Positions 18,541 through 27,431 of a stretch of DNA of 64,000 nucleotides are shown here, piece by piece. The translations under genes were made by a program, and so were the position numbers. The stretch is taken from positions 498,001 through 562,000 of the forward strand of contig JAPPUL010000069.1 in the NCBI GenBank assembly GCA_026874595.1, written 5' to 3'. Origin of the DNA: Sipunculus nudus. Taxonomy: Eukaryota > Annelida > Sipuncula > Golfingiida > Sipunculidae. Position 1 is the first letter of the stretch. The number at the start of each line of letters is the position of its first letter. Under the pieces are notes generated by a model, which worked only from the letters and a program-made list of their open reading frames with translations, was not told the origin of the DNA and made no database searches.

Positions 18541-19071
18541 CTATCTTATCCTATAGCCTATAAACGGATAGACATTTACTATATTAAATGTTGAATAATA
18601 ACTCATTCCAAAACCTAAATACAGTCCTTCCCAAACATAAAACTCAAGCCCAAGCCCAACTCCAAATACTGTGTTAAACGAACTTTTAGACCCATCTGCT
18701 AGTGCCCCTTTATTTGATACCAGCCCAATTCCAAAATCAAGGTATAACGCAAGCCAATCAGGAAAGCGGTTCCCTGCAAACACAAGACGTGGACCTATAA
18801 ATAATGTCGTTAGAGACACTTCCGTTGTCGATGCTGTGTAATCCCCATGTGATATCCCAAACCGTAGTTGCAACATTGCACTATCTTGTATTCTTACTAA
18901 ATCTATTCCTACTCCTCCACTATAGTACGGCAGGGCATCTTTTGTTTCTCCCTGTGCAGCTACTGGCTTTAAGCCATATCCTGCCCCAAAGTCTATATTA
19001 ATCAGGCTATGTCCTAGCTCTGCGGATAATACCAACATTAATACTATTAGCAGTAGTTCTTTTTTTCTCAT
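18541..19071 (-). CDS. Small outer-membrane beta-barrel protein in caspase cassette
   Basis: A 176-residue exported protein. The signal peptide is residues 1-21 (ending AELGHS). The mature chain consists of amphipathic strands rich in Gly and aromatics, including IDFGAGYGLKP, MLQLRFGISHGDYT, LALYLDFGIGLVS, FNTVFGVGLGLEFYV and LYLGFGMSYYSTF. It ends in VYPFIGYRIR. This fits an eight-stranded OmpA/OmpX-size barrel. It ends three bases before the start of the pseudocaspase gene, which implies co-transcription and probably translational coupling. A role as outer-membrane partner of the caspase proteins is inference from gene order. Confidence 0.6.
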   Translation of the reverse strand: MRKKELLLIVLMLVLSAELGHSLINIDFGAGYGLKPVAAQGETKDALPYYSGGVGIDLVRIQDSAMLQLRFGISHGDYTASTTEVSLTTLFIGPRLVFAGNRFPDWLALYLDFGIGLVSNKGALADGSKSSFNTVFGVGLGLEFYVWEGLYLGFGMSYYSTFNIVNVYPFIGYRIR

Positions 19072-19173
19072 TTAATCCAATCCCCATTATACTCCAGGTC
19101 TTATATTTTTCTATATCTTTATATCTTAATTTAAGTTTAATAGCCTTACCGTATTTTTAAATCTCTAACCTGT

Positions 19174-19779
19174 TTATTTATTCCTAGTTTGACCTAGCTC
19201 ATCCTTATACAACTCCTTATCCGGATATATCCAAAATTCTACCCAGTCCACGTATGTATAGTCTGTATATGTTAGATTGTGAAATGCTGGATATAACAAT
19301 ACCGGAATCCGTTCGCCTGATGTCGGATTAAAGCTTATTACAGAGCTTATTACTTGCCAATCCGTGCTTTTTATCCGGTGAGCTCCTAGTACAGTTTGAC
19401 CTGCTTTATCGTAAAAACCCATCAGAGCTCGATAGGGCTTGTTAGTTTTTACACGGGCAATCAACATATAATTAAAATTAGGAAGCGGTGTTACCCGACT
19501 TTGATAAAATAAATAACCCCCGTCACGAGCATAGCCAAACCCTACCGAACCATCCTTTACAACCACTACCCCTCCTCGTTTGCCCTCCGTTATCGTTGTG
19601 TGATTCCAATCTAATATCTCATTGTAAAAATCCCACCGCTTTACCAAATGCCAACCCTGTGATACCAAATTCTTTTGTCTGTCATAATCACTACGTGCTG
19701 ATTGTTGCCCACGCCCACAGCCTACATTAATTAGCTGCACTAGCACTACTATCATAAGTCCTACGTTTATTACTCGCAT
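19174..19779 (-). CDS. Lipoprotein with predicted beta-sandwich domain, caspase cassette
   Basis: A 201-residue protein with a lipoprotein signal peptide (lipobox INVGC, Cys at residue 21). The mature part begins with a Ser/Arg-rich tether and then strands such as GGVVVVKDGSVGFGYA, FNYMLIARVKTNKPYRALMG, WQVISSVISFNP and YVDWVEFWIYP. This succession of strands with surface Trp/Tyr is what one sees in carbohydrate-binding or discoidin-like sandwiches, but I see no diagnostic family motif. It lies between the active caspase-TPR gene (73 bases upstream) and the barrel gene (102 bases downstream), so it probably belongs to the same transcript. The function is unknown. Confidence 0.5.
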   Translation of the reverse strand: MRVINVGLMIVVLVQLINVGCGRGQQSARSDYDRQKNLVSQGWHLVKRWDFYNEILDWNHTTITEGKRGGVVVVKDGSVGFGYARDGGYLFYQSRVTPLPNFNYMLIARVKTNKPYRALMGFYDKAGQTVLGAHRIKSTDWQVISSVISFNPTSGERIPVLLYPAFHNLTYTDYTYVDWVEFWIYPDKELYKDELGQTRNK

Positions 19780-19852
19780 CTTTAACTGTTTATCCCTCCT
19801 TTTATTAATCTAGCTTTAATCCTTAGTTTTATTACTATAGCCTTTATAGCCT

Positions 19853-22777
19853 TTATTTCTTTAAGTATTTCTTAAGCTCTCTTTCATACTGTTTTGCCTC
19901 TTTACTATCACCACTATCACCTCGCTCCCTATAGGATATTACCAAACCCTTTAATAATGAAATCACTAACTTAGTATACTTCCCCGCCCCTCTTACCCTC
20001 TTTAGCTCAGACAATACCTCCTTATAATACAATATTGACAACTTGTATTTCTTTCCCTTTAATAAATTACCTGCAAGCAAATTACCACTGTTTAACATGT
20101 TACTAACTACCATATTATATAATCTATGCTTTGGATTATCATCTAGATAGTAATACGCCCTTTTAAAATTATCGTATGATTTAAATACATCATTACTATG
20201 ATAATATACCCCAAGACTATAATATGTCCTTATTATACCATCTTCATCCTTTGACAATAGAAAAAAATTAAGGCTTAGTTTATAATACTTTAGTATGCTT
20301 TTACGATCTTTAAGCTTACCGTAAACCCATGCAAGCGCTGATGAGGCCTTACCCGACCCTTTATTATCTCCCATCCCTCGGCTTATTTCAAGCGCTTTTG
20401 AAAAACTGTTTATTGCTTCTTTATACTCCTTATCCTCTGTTGAGGCATAGCCAAGCTTTAGCAATATTGTATTTATATACTTGGGTATTAGCTCTATTTG
20501 CCCAACATCTCCTCTCCTGTAATATCTAAGCCCCTTATATAAAAAATCAAGCGCCTTCTCGTAAGCCTTTTCCGTATAATAAACATAACCTATATTCGCA
20601 TACGTTATCCCTATCGACGCACGGTTTTCAAGCTCCTTATAAATTACTAGTACCTTCCCAAGTATCAATAAAGCCTCCTTATACTCTTTTCTCTTTAGAT
20701 ATTCTTGTATCCATGCCTCATAAACTAGGGATAAGTCTACTGACGCATATACTGCACCCTTTACATCTCCTCCCACTTCCGATAACTGTCTTGCCCTCTG
20801 GTATAATCTCTCTGCTGTTTCGAACTTGCCACTACGGAACATTACGTTCCCGCGGGATAGCAATATTTTTATAGTGTCTGCTCTGTCTTCCTCCTTTAAA
20901 AGCAATTCTGCTTCGTCAAGGACCTTTAGGGCTTCCTTATATTTTCTTTGCTTTGTATATATTTCTGACAAATTAATATATATTCCCACCATCGACTTAG
21001 CTTTGCCTTCACCCCCTTTATAGACCCCCTCACTCAGCTTATAATATCTTTCCGCCTCTTTATACCTCCCTAATTTACCATATACAAAGCCAAGGTTATT
21101 CAATATCTTTATCCGCTGCGCGCTATCTCCTCTAAGTCCCTTTTGTATCTCGTAGCTTTTTAAAAATTCCTTAAGTGCTAACTCATATTTTCTATCCCCC
21201 ATGAACACAAAGCCTTTGTTATTTTGTGCACTAGACTCCCCCACCTTGTCTCCTGTCTTACGGCTAAGCCTTTCTACCTCTTCAAACTCTTTAAACGCAC
21301 TTTGCCTATCTCCTTGACTAAGGTATAAGGACCCTAGGTAATTACGCGCAAGTACTTGGCCTTGATAATCTTTTATCTTTATACTTTCATTAAGGCCGCT
21401 CTCAAAATACTTAATCGCTTGCGAAACCTGTTCTGTTACATAGTATACATAACCTATATTTATATTTGTATTTGCTTTTAGCCATGTTAGTTCATACTCT
21501 TGCGCTACATTTAATACTTTCTTAAAAATCTTAAGCCCTTCTTCATACTTACCTTGCGATACCTCTGCTTGTGCAAGCGCACTTAGGGCAAAGGTTGACT
21601 TCGGATTGAATTTTAAAGCTCGTCGCAAAAATCTTACATACGTTTCCGTATCTGTCCCCTGATAGCTTATTCCTATCCGTAAGAAACATTCTGATATCCG
21701 TCCCTTTATTCCCACATAGTCCGGGTTTTCATTATATATTGCCTCGTAATACTTAAGCGCTTGGCGATATTTTCCCTCTCGCTCCTTTGCAAAACCTAAC
21801 TTATATAATTTCCCTTCCCGACTATCTTCTACTACTTCTTCGAAATCTTTATACAATATGAAATAGTTACTACGGTTTTTAAAGGGTGAACCAAATGGAA
21901 CTATTTTGGGACGTTGGTTTATATATCCTTCATTTTCCATTAACGTTACTTTTGTATTTATATAGGAGCCTAAGGAATCGTAGGTATAATTCTTTCGCTT
22001 TAAACTTATTTCTGCGAAGAATGAGGCTAGCAATATGCTGAATATACCATTGCCTCCTCCTTTATACCCTATCTTATCTAAAAAACTATACGTCTTCCCC
22101 AGATGCTTTTTTAGCTTTTTTACACCCCTATAATCTGCCTCCCGTGATTGTTGGCTTGATAAACTACTATATATCCTCAGTATGTTTTTACGGTAGCCTT
22201 TTTCTTCTTTTATCTCTTTATCCGCAAATAATACCGGTATATCTGCTGTTGCACTTTCTATACTTGCTGCATTTAATATTGTGCTCTTTGTTCCTTCTGC
22301 TCCCGAGTAGCATGAGTCCATTATAAGTATTGTGTCATTTTTAAAGGAGTTTATAAATTCGAAAAAGTCTTTCGGCAATAACGTTTTCCTATCCACAAAA
22401 ATTGGCATCCCGTTTATATGTCCATGTCCTGCATATACTATCACTACAACCTCTTCTCTTCTTATACTCCTTTTGAAGCTACCGGCTCGGCTTATAAATT
22501 CTTCTCTTGTTAGATTTTTATTGTAGGATATCCTTGCCTCTGGAACATCGAATACTTTCTTAAATAATTCCTTGTATAAATCTATATCATCTATTGTATA
22601 TTTTAAATCTAAATCTTGACCCTTGTAATCCTCATTCGCTGCCAAAAATACTCGGTATTTTGCATGTTTAAAGCCTTTGTATATACCTGCATGCCCAAAA
22701 TCTACAATAAACAATATCATAAGCACTTTCAATAGGACTAGATATATCATCCCTTTTATCGCTAATTTTGACATCAT
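19853..22777 (-). CDS. Exported caspase-like (C14) peptidase with long TPR array
   Basis: A 974-residue protein. Residues 1-30 are a signal peptide ending DFGHA. The caspase-like domain at about 40-320 has YRVFLAANEDY, then VVIVYAGHGHINGMPIFVD with His118, then FINSFKNDTILIMDSCYSG with Cys156. The His/Cys dyad is therefore present and it should be proteolytically active. From about residue 325 to 960 there are many TPR-type helical pairs (LYKLGFAKEREGKYRQALKY, YINLSEIYTKQRKYKEAL, GITYANIGYVYYTEKAYEKA), enough for about 14 repeats forming a large superhelix for partner binding. A cleavable signal places a caspase-like protease in the periplasm. It is the second gene of the cassette and has a catalytically dead paralogue two genes downstream. 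Confidence 0.88.
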   Translation of the reverse strand: MMSKLAIKGMIYLVLLKVLMILFIVDFGHAGIYKGFKHAKYRVFLAANEDYKGQDLDLKYTIDDIDLYKELFKKVFDVPEARISYNKNLTREEFISRAGSFKRSIRREEVVVIVYAGHGHINGMPIFVDRKTLLPKDFFEFINSFKNDTILIMDSCYSGAEGTKSTILNAASIESATADIPVLFADKEIKEEKGYRKNILRIYSSLSSQQSREADYRGVKKLKKHLGKTYSFLDKIGYKGGGNGIFSILLASFFAEISLKRKNYTYDSLGSYINTKVTLMENEGYINQRPKIVPFGSPFKNRSNYFILYKDFEEVVEDSREGKLYKLGFAKEREGKYRQALKYYEAIYNENPDYVGIKGRISECFLRIGISYQGTDTETYVRFLRRALKFNPKSTFALSALAQAEVSQGKYEEGLKIFKKVLNVAQEYELTWLKANTNINIGYVYYVTEQVSQAIKYFESGLNESIKIKDYQGQVLARNYLGSLYLSQGDRQSAFKEFEEVERLSRKTGDKVGESSAQNNKGFVFMGDRKYELALKEFLKSYEIQKGLRGDSAQRIKILNNLGFVYGKLGRYKEAERYYKLSEGVYKGGEGKAKSMVGIYINLSEIYTKQRKYKEALKVLDEAELLLKEEDRADTIKILLSRGNVMFRSGKFETAERLYQRARQLSEVGGDVKGAVYASVDLSLVYEAWIQEYLKRKEYKEALLILGKVLVIYKELENRASIGITYANIGYVYYTEKAYEKALDFLYKGLRYYRRGDVGQIELIPKYINTILLKLGYASTEDKEYKEAINSFSKALEISRGMGDNKGSGKASSALAWVYGKLKDRKSILKYYKLSLNFFLLSKDEDGIIRTYYSLGVYYHSNDVFKSYDNFKRAYYYLDDNPKHRLYNMVVSNMLNSGNLLAGNLLKGKKYKLSILYYKEVLSELKRVRGAGKYTKLVISLLKGLVISYRERGDSGDSKEAKQYERELKKYLKK

Positions 22778-22841
22778 TCCCTCTTTTTTATATTTATTAT
22801 ACCTTTAATAAAAGCTATCTCTCCCTTTTTATATTTTAGAT

Positions 22842-23708
22842 TTAGTCCAATATATTGAGTACTTCATACTTCTTCTTTCTCCCCTTTTTCACCTTCTCAT
22901 CCTTTTTCACCTTCTTATCCCCCTTCTTAACTACCACCTTCTTCACCTTCGCTTTTATTCGACGCTTTGGCTTTCTTGAAGGCAATACCTCCTTCTTAGC
23001 TCCTTTACCCTCTTCATCTAATCCCACAAGCTTATATTCAGGATGCTTTCGTTTTGGCCCCTTGTGTATTAATATCCGTTTCCCAAAAAGATACTTTACT
23101 ATATTATCATAATCATAAACTGCATCCCGCAACAAGGAACCTTTCTTTACTCTATTACCAACCCCTAATACTCTATTACCAACCCCTAATGCCTCACCCT
23201 CAGATACTCGCACAAGCACTATGAAACTCGTTCCATCCCCTGTAAACCCTTCTTGCATAAGCTCTTCTTTCATATATTCATAAAGATAGGTTTTTGTTCC
23301 ATAAAAACTCTTATTTAATATTATAGTAGACCCCCCAAAACCTGCACGGTTGAATATTATCTCTCGTATGTCTTGTAACCCAAATGTAGCCCCACTCCCA
23401 CCTGCTGCCCCATCCCATGACAGCCCCCTAATTGATATCTCGTTCGAAACCGATTTATACCCCCACTTGAAAACTTTCTCCTCTCCTCCAAATATTACAC
23501 TGCCTTCTCCATCTTCTTTAAAATTATAGATTATTTGTTCCCTTAAAAGCTCTACCTTAACCTTCCCATAATACAATATCATCTCTGCCCTCCAGTAGCC
23601 ATGCATGTCTTTGTAGTCCGGCTCTTTTAGCTTTTGTTCAAAGATTTGTTGCGCTCCATAGCCAAATGATACTACTAATATAAAGCTTATATAAAGTATT
23701 CTCTTCAT
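22842..23708 (-). CDS. Exported protein with lysine-rich tail, first gene of caspase cassette
   Basis: A 288-residue protein with signal peptide (residues 1-19, ending GYGA) that I do not recognise. Residues about 30-220 look like a beta-rich domain (MILYYGKVKVELLREQIIYN, EVSIRGLSWDG-type strands). Around residues 172-188 a short unit G-V-G-N-R-V is tandemly duplicated at DNA level (about 23148-23190). The last 60 residues are extremely basic, dominated by KK, VKK and KGDKKVKKDEK. That tail could bind peptidoglycan, lipid A phosphates or nucleic acid. It is the promoter-proximal gene of the cassette, 64 bases upstream of the caspase-TPR gene. Confidence 0.55.
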   Translation of the reverse strand: MKRILYISFILVVSFGYGAQQIFEQKLKEPDYKDMHGYWRAEMILYYGKVKVELLREQIIYNFKEDGEGSVIFGGEEKVFKWGYKSVSNEISIRGLSWDGAAGGSGATFGLQDIREIIFNRAGFGGSTIILNKSFYGTKTYLYEYMKEELMQEGFTGDGTSFIVLVRVSEGEALGVGNRVLGVGNRVKKGSLLRDAVYDYDNIVKYLFGKRILIHKGPKRKHPEYKLVGLDEEGKGAKKEVLPSRKPKRRIKAKVKKVVVKKGDKKVKKDEKVKKGRKKKYEVLNILD

Positions 23709-24161
23709 CTCTTATATAGGTAATCCAAGATATCTTTTATTTAATAGCTTATTTTTTAATCTATAGAAAAACATTTAATCCTCCCTTTTTTTTAAAAAAA
23801 ACTGCTTTTATTAATTTACGACATATATTAAACTTTTTAAAAACATTAAAATATCTTTTCTAAAAACTATTTATAACATGCATTTTATTAAACGCTTTCT
23901 TTAAATAGATTCTTCTGATTAAAACTTTTTTGTGTTTTATATTTAATTGATATCTTAAATTATTTATTTTATAAAAAGGTCTTAGAAAAAAACAATTTTA
24001 AGTGCATTAATACTATATTCTAATATAGATGCTTTAGCTTTACATATTAATTGTCTTTAAATACTTTTGTATACATAAGCCTTTTATCTATACAATAAAT
24101 AATAATATGTCTATTTTTGCTTCTAGTTTTATCAGGAATTTATAAATAAGGAAAGTTAGTT
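23709..24161. other. AT-rich divergent intergenic region
   Basis: About 450 bases of very AT-rich DNA separating the minus-strand caspase cassette from a plus-strand lipoprotein gene, so it should hold both promoters. It contains a T8A8 tract at 23776-23791, which would be bent, and a 16-base inverted repeat (CTATATT at 24013-24019, AATATAG at 24022-24028). I see no tRNA, no stable GC-rich RNA fold and no convincing small ORF. Confidence 0.5.
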
Positions 24162-25181
24162 ATGTCTAATAATAATTTTAAAACATTCTCTTTAAAAACA
24201 TTCTCTCTCTTTTTAATTACTTTAGTCTGTACTTTAGTATTCTCAGCCTCATGTGATGATAAAACTAAATTCTCTTTAGATAATAAAATCTTCATCCCTC
24301 CTACAAGCAAAGGTGCTTTCAAAATATATGTTAATACTATTCTTAAGCAAAATAAAGGAATTTTAACTATAATAAAAAATACTAGAAACTCTAATCAATT
24401 CCTTAATACCCTTAAGGAGATTGATATAAATTTAGAAAAAGATGTTAATTCTATAACAGGATTTATAGATGAAAATTCAAACGATGTTACTTTGGAAGTT
24501 AATCTTATTAAATACAACAAAGAGAAAATTGTAAATACCCTAAAAGCAAAATCAAAAAATCTTACAATAACAAATCATGCTGGATACGAAACCATAACCA
24601 ATAAAAAGACATCTCTTGCATTTATTGACTCAAACAAAATCCTTTTGTCTAATAAAACTCTAACTGATTATCTTAACATTATTAAAAAGGGAGGTTATAT
24701 TGAAGCACAAAAAACAAATAATGCCTTATATAACAATATTGAACAAGTTAATAATAATAACCTAATATGGGGCGTCTTAAATATACAAAATAGTGCTTTG
24801 GCTCTAAATAAAAAAGACCCAACTCAAGCTATAATAGATGACTACCTTAAAAATATTACATATATCCTATTTGGTGCATCTAAAAAAAACGATGAGAAAG
24901 AAAACAATGAGAAAGAAAACGATGAGAAAGAAAACAAAAATAAACTATTCCTTATAGCCAAATCCAAAGATGAAGCTTCAAGTAATGCTTTATATTCAAA
25001 CATTAACCAAACGCTATCTCTTTTTAAAAATATAATCCCTCCGCAAAATACTATCGAGGGAAAAGTATTACATAGTGTAGTCCTAAGCAAAGAAGAACAA
25101 AAAGAAGTTACGCTAAGTTTAGAAATATCAGAAGCAGACCTTGTAAAATTAATTGATAAGCAAGCTAAAACCCTTAAATAA
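24162..25181 (+). CDS. Hypothetical lipoprotein
   Basis: A 339-residue protein with a lipoprotein signal peptide; lipobox VFSASC puts the acylated Cys at residue 30. The mature region is Asn/Lys/Ile-rich with alternating hydrophobicity. It includes NSITGFIDENSNDVTLEVNL and NLIWGVLNIQNSALAL, reminiscent of mixed alpha/beta lipoproteins, but I recognise no family. Residues about 246-264 hold a tandem K-E-N-D/N-E repeat that is also a DNA tandem repeat (about 24893-24940). A second half with KNKLFLIAKSKDEASSNAL suggests an internal duplication of the first half's fold. A GGAAAG ribosome site is a few bases upstream. The gene is monocistronic and divergent from the caspase cassette. Confidence 0.55.
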   Translation: MSNNNFKTFSLKTFSLFLITLVCTLVFSASCDDKTKFSLDNKIFIPPTSKGAFKIYVNTILKQNKGILTIIKNTRNSNQFLNTLKEIDINLEKDVNSITGFIDENSNDVTLEVNLIKYNKEKIVNTLKAKSKNLTITNHAGYETITNKKTSLAFIDSNKILLSNKTLTDYLNIIKKGGYIEAQKTNNALYNNIEQVNNNNLIWGVLNIQNSALALNKKDPTQAIIDDYLKNITYILFGASKKNDEKENNEKENDEKENKNKLFLIAKSKDEASSNALYSNINQTLSLFKNIIPPQNTIEGKVLHSVVLSKEEQKEVTLSLEISEADLVKLIDKQAKTLK

Positions 25182-25245
25182 CGTCTTCATATATTTTATT
25201 TTAGCTTATATCACAACCTGTACATTTAAAATATTTAGCTCTATT

Positions 25246-25275
25246 TTAATTTTATAATTGATATTATAAAATTAA
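25246..25275. promoter_or_regulatory. Perfect AT-only hairpin upstream of mgtE
   Basis: Arms TTAATTTTATAAT (25246-25258) and ATTATAAAATTAA (25263-25275) pair perfectly over 13 bases around the loop TGAT. It lies 64 bases after the lipoprotein stop and 79 bases before the mgtE start. It could end the upstream transcript or act as an operator or leader element for mgtE. It does not look like a known Mg2+ riboswitch. Confidence 0.4.
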
Positions 25276-25354
25276 GACTTTAATTATATACACAATGCCA
25301 AAATTATGACATATAATATGTATAGCTTAATTTTTATAAGTAAGGGAACAACGG

Positions 25355-26701
25355 ATGACAGACAACGAAGCCAAGAATCTAGTAAGAGATATAAGTTACC
25401 TTGCCTCTGTACACAACAAAACTATAATTCAAAGTGTAATTAAAAGCCTACACCCTGTTGACCTGTCTTTAGTATTAAAGCATTTGCCAAATGAACATGT
25501 TTCTACAATCTTTTCAATTTTAGACATGGAAACTGCAGCTGATGTATTAACTAAAGTAGAAGATCATATTAGCGAAAAGATAGTAGAAGAGATAAAACTT
25601 GATAGGCTACTTGCCATAACCACCGAAATGGCCTCAGATGACATGGCTGACTTTCTCTCACGTCTGCCTAAAGAAAAGTCTGATATGATATTAGACTCCC
25701 TTGACCATGCAGAACTTGCTGAGATACGTGAGCTTCTTGAACATGATGAGAAGAGTGCAGGCGGTATCATGGGCAAGGAGTTTATTGCCGTATACCAAGA
25801 AAATACGGTAAGTGAGGCTATTAATAAAATACGTGAGGAGCAGCTTGAAAATATTCATTATGTATTTGTAACAAACCGTACGGGTGTTTTAGTCGGGCTT
25901 ATTGCTGTAAATAAACTAATTCTTGCTCCTCTTTACAAAAGAATTAAAGATATAATGGATCGTGATGTTATTAGCGTTAAAACAAGCTTGGATCAGGAGG
26001 AGGTTGCAAGTATTGCAAGAAAATATGACCTTGTATCTATACCGGTAATTGATGATAAAGATAAGCTTGTTGGACGGATAACTATAGATGATATTGTCGA
26101 TGTCATAGACGAAGAGGCTTCGGAGGATATTCATAAAATGGCGGGTATAAGCGAAGATGTTGGCAGTCAGACACTTGGTCAATCGTTATTTAGTATGTCC
26201 CGTGTTCGTCTTCCATGGCTTTTTACCGGACTTCTTGGCGGTATCGTTGCTGCTCTTGTTATTAGTTATTTTGCGGGTTCTGTTAAAAATATAATAATAC
26301 TAAGCTTTTTCACTCCTGTTGTAACGTCCATGGGCGGTAACATAGGTATACAATCTTCAACCATTATGGTACGCGGTTTTGCAACTGGTGAGATTACTAT
26401 GCTTGATATGTACAAATTCCTTTTTAAGGAGGTTAATATAGGTTTTCTTAATGGAGTTGCTTGTAGTATACTTTTTGCCCTTGTAATATTTGTTTGGCAA
26501 GATATTAAGCTTGGACTTCTTCTTGGCATCACTTTATTTACTATAATGATTGTTGCATCCCTTATCGGAAGCTTGGTTCCTATTATATTAAAAAAGTTTA
26601 ATATTGACCCTGCTCTTGCTACCGGTCCTTTTATAATGATCTCAAACGATATTGTTGGGCTTATAATCTATTTTAGTGCTGCCATGCTCTTTTATAGCTA
26701 G
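25355..26701 (+). CDS. mgtE: Magnesium transporter MgtE
   Basis: A 448-residue MgtE channel. Residues about 1-135 form the cytosolic N domain, with EHVSTIFSILDMETAADVL and MADFLSRLPKEKSDMILDSL superhelix units. The CBS pair follows at about 135-260 (SAGGIMGKEFIAVYQENTVSEA and IKDIMDRDVISV), then a plug helix. Five transmembrane helices run from about 290 with the pore signature TSMGGNIGIQSSTIMVRG and end in PLATGPFIMISNDI-like sequence (DPALATGPFIMISNDIVG), including the Mg2+-binding Asp. It imports Mg2+ and closes when cytosolic Mg2+ is high. A GGGAA site precedes the ATG. AT-only hairpins flank it on both sides. Confidence 0.96.
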   Translation: MTDNEAKNLVRDISYLASVHNKTIIQSVIKSLHPVDLSLVLKHLPNEHVSTIFSILDMETAADVLTKVEDHISEKIVEEIKLDRLLAITTEMASDDMADFLSRLPKEKSDMILDSLDHAELAEIRELLEHDEKSAGGIMGKEFIAVYQENTVSEAINKIREEQLENIHYVFVTNRTGVLVGLIAVNKLILAPLYKRIKDIMDRDVISVKTSLDQEEVASIARKYDLVSIPVIDDKDKLVGRITIDDIVDVIDEEASEDIHKMAGISEDVGSQTLGQSLFSMSRVRLPWLFTGLLGGIVAALVISYFAGSVKNIIILSFFTPVVTSMGGNIGIQSSTIMVRGFATGEITMLDMYKFLFKEVNIGFLNGVACSILFALVIFVWQDIKLGLLLGITLFTIMIVASLIGSLVPIILKKFNIDPALATGPFIMISNDIVGLIIYFSAAMLFYS

Positions 26702-26709
26702 AGACTTGT

Positions 26710-26757
26710 CTTTATGATATATATATATATTATATTTTATATATTTATATCATAAAG
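26710..26757 (+). promoter_or_regulatory. AT-only hairpin at mgtE 3' end overlapping a Shine-Dalgarno
   Basis: CTTTATGATATA at 26710-26721 pairs perfectly with TATATCATAAAG at 26746-26757, around a 24-base AT loop. It starts nine bases after the mgtE stop. The 3' arm ends inside AAAGGAG (26754-26760), the ribosome site of the 52-residue ORF that follows. It could be an mgtE terminator, or a heat-melted structure that masks this ribosome site; the sequence alone does not decide. Confidence 0.45.
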
Positions 26758-26768
26758 GAGTATTCCTC

Positions 26769-26927
26769 ATGAAACAATATCGTCGTAGGAAAAAAAGCGA
26801 TACTTGGCACTTGAATAGAAATTGTAGTAAGTGGCCAACGAGCAATTATGAGCCTTATACAGGAAATTCTTATAGACCAACTTATGGCGAGTTTTGTAAC
26901 GAGTGCAAAGCTAAAGATAAGAAATAG
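26769..26927 (+). CDS. Small putative zinc-ribbon protein
   Basis: A 52-residue ORF with a strong AAAGGAG eight bases before its ATG. The sequence is very basic at the start (KQYRRRKK) and has SDTWHLNRNCSKWPTS, then FCNECKAKDKK at the end. His/Cys in W-H-x4-C and the terminal C-x2-C form a plausible zinc site. The S-D-T-W-H..C..W-P-T-S arrangement resembles a family of very short conserved proteins found in several Gram-negative lineages, whose role is not known to me. It lies 67 bases after mgtE and is partly overlapped by a hairpin at its ribosome site. Confidence 0.65.
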   Translation: MKQYRRRKKSDTWHLNRNCSKWPTSNYEPYTGNSYRPTYGEFCNECKAKDKK

Positions 26928-26943
26928 AAATAGAAAAAACTCT

Positions 26944-27186
26944 CTAATCTGAGCCTATATCAAATCTTCCTTTCTTTGGAGGACTCTCATTTATAAAAGA
27001 TTCTGTTGCTACTATCTTGCCCTCTTTTGAGTGTACTACAACTTTAGTGCATTGTTCTTTTGCTATTTCAACTGCTTTTTCTATGCACTCTTCTTTTGTA
27101 TTAAAAATAAAAGAATATTCACTATCCCCTGCCGCCTTTATCCCCCATCTGTTCTTATATGGTATTATATGCTGGTTTTTACCCAT
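26944..27186 (-). CDS. DUF2188-family small protein
   Basis: An 80-residue cytoplasmic protein. The pattern HIIPYKNRWGIKAAG, then TKEECIEKAVEIAKEQ, then VVVHSKEGKIVATESF and PPKKG is the complete DUF2188 layout: a short strand, a helix with alternating acid/base residues, and a strand ending in a hydrogen-bonded G-K-I turn. Its biochemical function is unknown; such proteins are often stress- or salt-associated. It is convergent with the small zinc-ribbon ORF, only 16 bases apart. The 245 bases upstream contain no other gene I can support. Confidence 0.75.
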   Translation of the reverse strand: MGKNQHIIPYKNRWGIKAAGDSEYSFIFNTKEECIEKAVEIAKEQCTKVVVHSKEGKIVATESFINESPPKKGRFDIGSD

Positions 27187-27431
27187 TTCTAAACTCTTTT
27201 TAAGGTAATGGCTTTTGTAAATATAGTTTTTCTTTTAAAACTATTTAATTTATGTAAGATTTATGTTTATTTTAATGTATTTTAAAGTATATCAAAAACA
27301 CTTTTTATTATACTGACAATTTAGACATCCTAAAGGAAGACGTTATCTTAAATATTAAAAATATTATGTTTTATATATTCCTAGTTATATTTACAAGCTG
27401 TTGGCAGCCCTTTTAGGAGTTTAATTAAATT

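Noticed and set aside
25182-25354. Mg2+ riboswitch upstream of mgtE
   Set aside because: Only one AT hairpin is present. The conserved core of the M-box (ykoK) or mgtA leader is not visible.
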